NCBI RefSeq assembly: GCF_022376445.1
Contig: NW_025954969.1
Coordinates: 186,001-250,000, forward strand
Direction: 5' to 3'
Length of the DNA: 64,000 nt
Origin: Fomitopsis serialis
Lineage: Eukaryota; Basidiomycota; Agaricomycetes; Polyporales; Fomitopsidaceae
Below, in pieces: positions 62,187 to 64,000 of the stretch. The notes under the pieces are model-generated. The model was not told the DNA's origin and did no database searches. It worked only from the letters and a program-made list of their open reading frames with translations. Numbering within the stretch: the stretch's first letter is position 1; the number at the start of each line of letters is the position of its first letter. The position numbers and the translations under genes were made by a program.

Positions 62187-62626
62187 TTCTGTACCCAAGA
62201 CACAGCGAGAGAGATGAGTGGGAGGAAGGGCGGTCACTGTCGAGAGACAAGACTCAAATTCGAGAGCGAGCGACGTTCGCGATGCGGATCGAGATAGTTG
62301 CAACTCCGACCAGGTCCGATCATTCTTCCATATCAGGTATAATCTAGGTCAGAGTCTGTTATGACTGCATCAACGTCCAACCCAGCGATTGCAGAGAAAC
62401 TACTGGGCTAACTGAGAAATTGTATTTACAGCGTACTGACGAATCTATGCACTCACACATACAGTTCCGCCCATAGGTGAAATAGCGCATCCTTGCGCAA
62501 GTTTGCTCTTGTAAGAACTCAGGTCTGAATCGGAAATGCATGAACCTGGGTACCGTCGGCACACAACAATCCGCAATGGACAAGGGGCTCAGATGTCCAA
62601 AGCAATGTATTGAGCTGCCCGGGGGA
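62187..62626. promoter_or_regulatory. Intergenic region upstream of SIM-motif gene
   Basis: It contains the promoter of the minus-strand gene ending at 62186 and the 3' flank of the complex I subunit gene. No further gene is visible. Confidence 0.4.
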
Positions 62627-63157
62627 CTACTTTGACTCTCCTTCCTCCTGACTTCGCTTGATCAAACCCACACCAACGATGGCTCCATCCGCGATAATGT
62701 CTGCCGCTTTCCGACCTTCCGTCGCCTCGTGCTCGGCCTTGCGGATGAACTCGGCCTTGATGGTCTTCGCGCGAGCAATCTGCGTGTGTCAAGCAAGACA
62801 TGGGTTGGATGAGGTGAGAGTGAAGGTGGGGAGATGGAATGACGTGCCTCGTTCGTATGGTGCAAGCACTCTACGTAGTCGTCTAGCGGCGGCCGGCACT
62901 TGGCTGGCACATCTGTCTGAGCATAGCACTGGCAAGGATGCTGTGTTTAGAGGGGGCGCACGAACATGACAGAGTAACTACGCACCTTCTGGAACTCCTG
63001 CCAGTACGGGAAACAACGTGGTACGCCTAACAAGTCCATGGGTTATGGTAGAACGCAAATCGGTAGTGTCTGGCCATACCTCCGTTGAAACCAAAGCCAG
63101 ACTAGCAAACACGTTCAGTAAAGATTCAAACAATGTATATCGAGCACTTACCGCCAT
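62627..63157 (-). CDS. NADH:ubiquinone oxidoreductase NDUFS5-like (15 kDa) subunit
   Basis: Five short minus-strand exons (63157-63152, 63101-63080, 63026-62986, 62928-62848, 62779-62627) encode 100 residues: MASGFGFNGGVPRCFPYWQE, FQKCYAQTDVPAKCRPPLDD and YVECLHHTNEIARAKTIKAE. The spaced cysteines (C-x8-C, C-x9-C) fit the twin CX9C type of NDUFS5, an accessory subunit of mitochondrial complex I facing the intermembrane space and imported through the Mia40 disulfide pathway. The last intron starts with GC (GAG then GCACGT at 62847) and ends with CAG, so it is a GC-AG intron. The first exon is only six bases (Met-Ala). Confidence 0.9.
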
Positions 63158-63425
63158 CCTGGTATGTCGTGAGCGATGCTGAGAGGTCGCTTGCAGTCAC
63201 CCGGGCTTTCCGGCGTGACGGGCTGGTGACTGTGACGACACGCGCACGTCACACTCCGCCTACCGCCCCGCAGAGGCGGATCGCGGCCTGTGCAGTCGCC
63301 AAGTCGCAGTTGCAATTGAAAGTCCCCTTAAAGCTGTGTTTCCTTCGCTGATCTGTCTTTCTACTCCTCGAGCGCATCCAGTCTGAACATCTCAGTATAA
63401 TCACCGTTTAACCAGGCTCATCACA
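63158..63425. promoter_or_regulatory. Divergent promoter between NDUFS5-like and Get5-like genes
   Basis: The two start codons are 268 bp apart and point away from each other, so the genes probably share control sequences. No named site was identified. Confidence 0.45.
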
Positions 63426-64000
63426 ATGAGCGAGCAAGCAGAACTGGCGTTTGTGAAGACGTTCGTCAACAACCTCTCGTCGCAGCCCGTCACGTACGCA
63501 GACGACTTCCAGCAACCATCCGAGAGGTCTCTAAGGAAGGTCCCGGTGCTACCGGTATGTGAAATTCTTGATCATCATTTAGCCTGTAGGCCAATCGCGC
63601 GCCGCCTCGCTTAGGTAGACCTGCCTCCTCCTCCCGAACGCAAGGTGACACAGGTTGCGCCCACAGGTGAGCTCCCCTGCCCCACTCCCGCAGCTGTTAT
63701 AAGTACGAGCCCGCGCACAGGCTCCCTGAGCATCACCTTCAAGTCTATCAAGCCTCCAAAGAGCTACTCTCTCTCCGTACAGCCCACCGACCCCGTCTCT
63801 GACATCAAGGCGCAGCTCGCGTCAGAACCAGGCGCACCGCCCGCCGACGCACAGAGACTGCTGCTCAAAGGCAAGGCTCTCGCGGACAGCAAGCTTCTGC
63901 AGGAATACAGCATTAAGGAAGGAGACACCGTCACGCTTATGGTCAAGCCCGGCTTCGACTGGGACCCATCCAAGATGTCTACGTCGCTCGCACCCGTCAC
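63426..64000 (+). CDS. Get5/UBL4-like ubiquitin-fold protein, 5' part
   Basis: Exons 63426-63554, 63615-63666 and 63721 onward, cut by the window edge. The N-terminus (MSEQAELAFVKTFVNNLSSQ, then PVTYADDFQQP) resembles the Get4-binding helix region of Get5/Mdy2, and LPPPPERK is the linker. The ubiquitin-like domain follows: SITFKSIKPPKSYSLSVQPT, DPVSDIKAQLASEPG, QRLLLKGKALADSKLLQEYS and DTVTLMVKP. Get5 works with Get4 and Sgt2 in delivery of tail-anchored proteins to the ER. The assignment is from domain order; the C-terminal homodimer domain is not visible. Confidence 0.75.

Overview
The window looks like nuclear DNA of an Agaricomycete (mushroom-forming basidiomycete). Genes are dense and rich in G+C, and most are split by many GT-AG introns of about 50-60 bp. 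They encode eukaryotic housekeeping proteins (histones, a complex I subunit, signal peptidase subunit 2, a Golgi golgin) next to proteins typical of basidiomycetes (a seven-helix membrane protein, small secreted proteins, a Xi-class glutathione transferase). I built the gene models by hand, joining reading frames across splice sites whose phases agree.

Left part (1-21 kb), ordinary gene-dense sequence: the 3' end of a Rud3/GMAP-210-like golgin; a 22-exon protein with transmembrane helices and WD40 repeats; homoserine dehydrogenase; a 1041-residue protein ending in a UBE3D/HECT_2 domain; a divergent histone H2A/H2B pair with a symmetrical promoter; a family III CoA-transferase; a Xi-class glutathione transferase; and signal peptidase complex subunit 2.

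Middle part (21-55 kb), accessory and duplicated. First come three tandem, diverged copies of a four-part small-secreted-protein locus (21.4-24.7 kb, minus strand), the middle one apparently frameshifted. Then methylthioadenosine phosphorylase (minus), a seven-helix membrane protein gene (plus), and a tandem array: two complete units of about 10.67 kb and the start of a third. Each unit opens with a gene for a secreted NUP-family (purine nucleoside permease) protein, followed in the full units by a 5'-truncated minus-strand copy of the seven-helix gene with a premature stop, and about 8 kb of mostly non-coding sequence. The array ends at a junction with a 3' fragment of the methylthioadenosine phosphorylase gene. 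Purine-nucleoside functions therefore flank and fill the rearranged region, although their joint working is an inference.

Right part (55-64 kb): a polytopic membrane protein of unknown function; a long disordered protein with SUMO-interaction-like motifs at both ends, an RRM-like segment and one apparent frameshift; the complex I NDUFS5-like subunit with a GC-AG intron; and the 5' part of a Get5/UBL4-like ubiquitin-fold protein cut off by the window edge.
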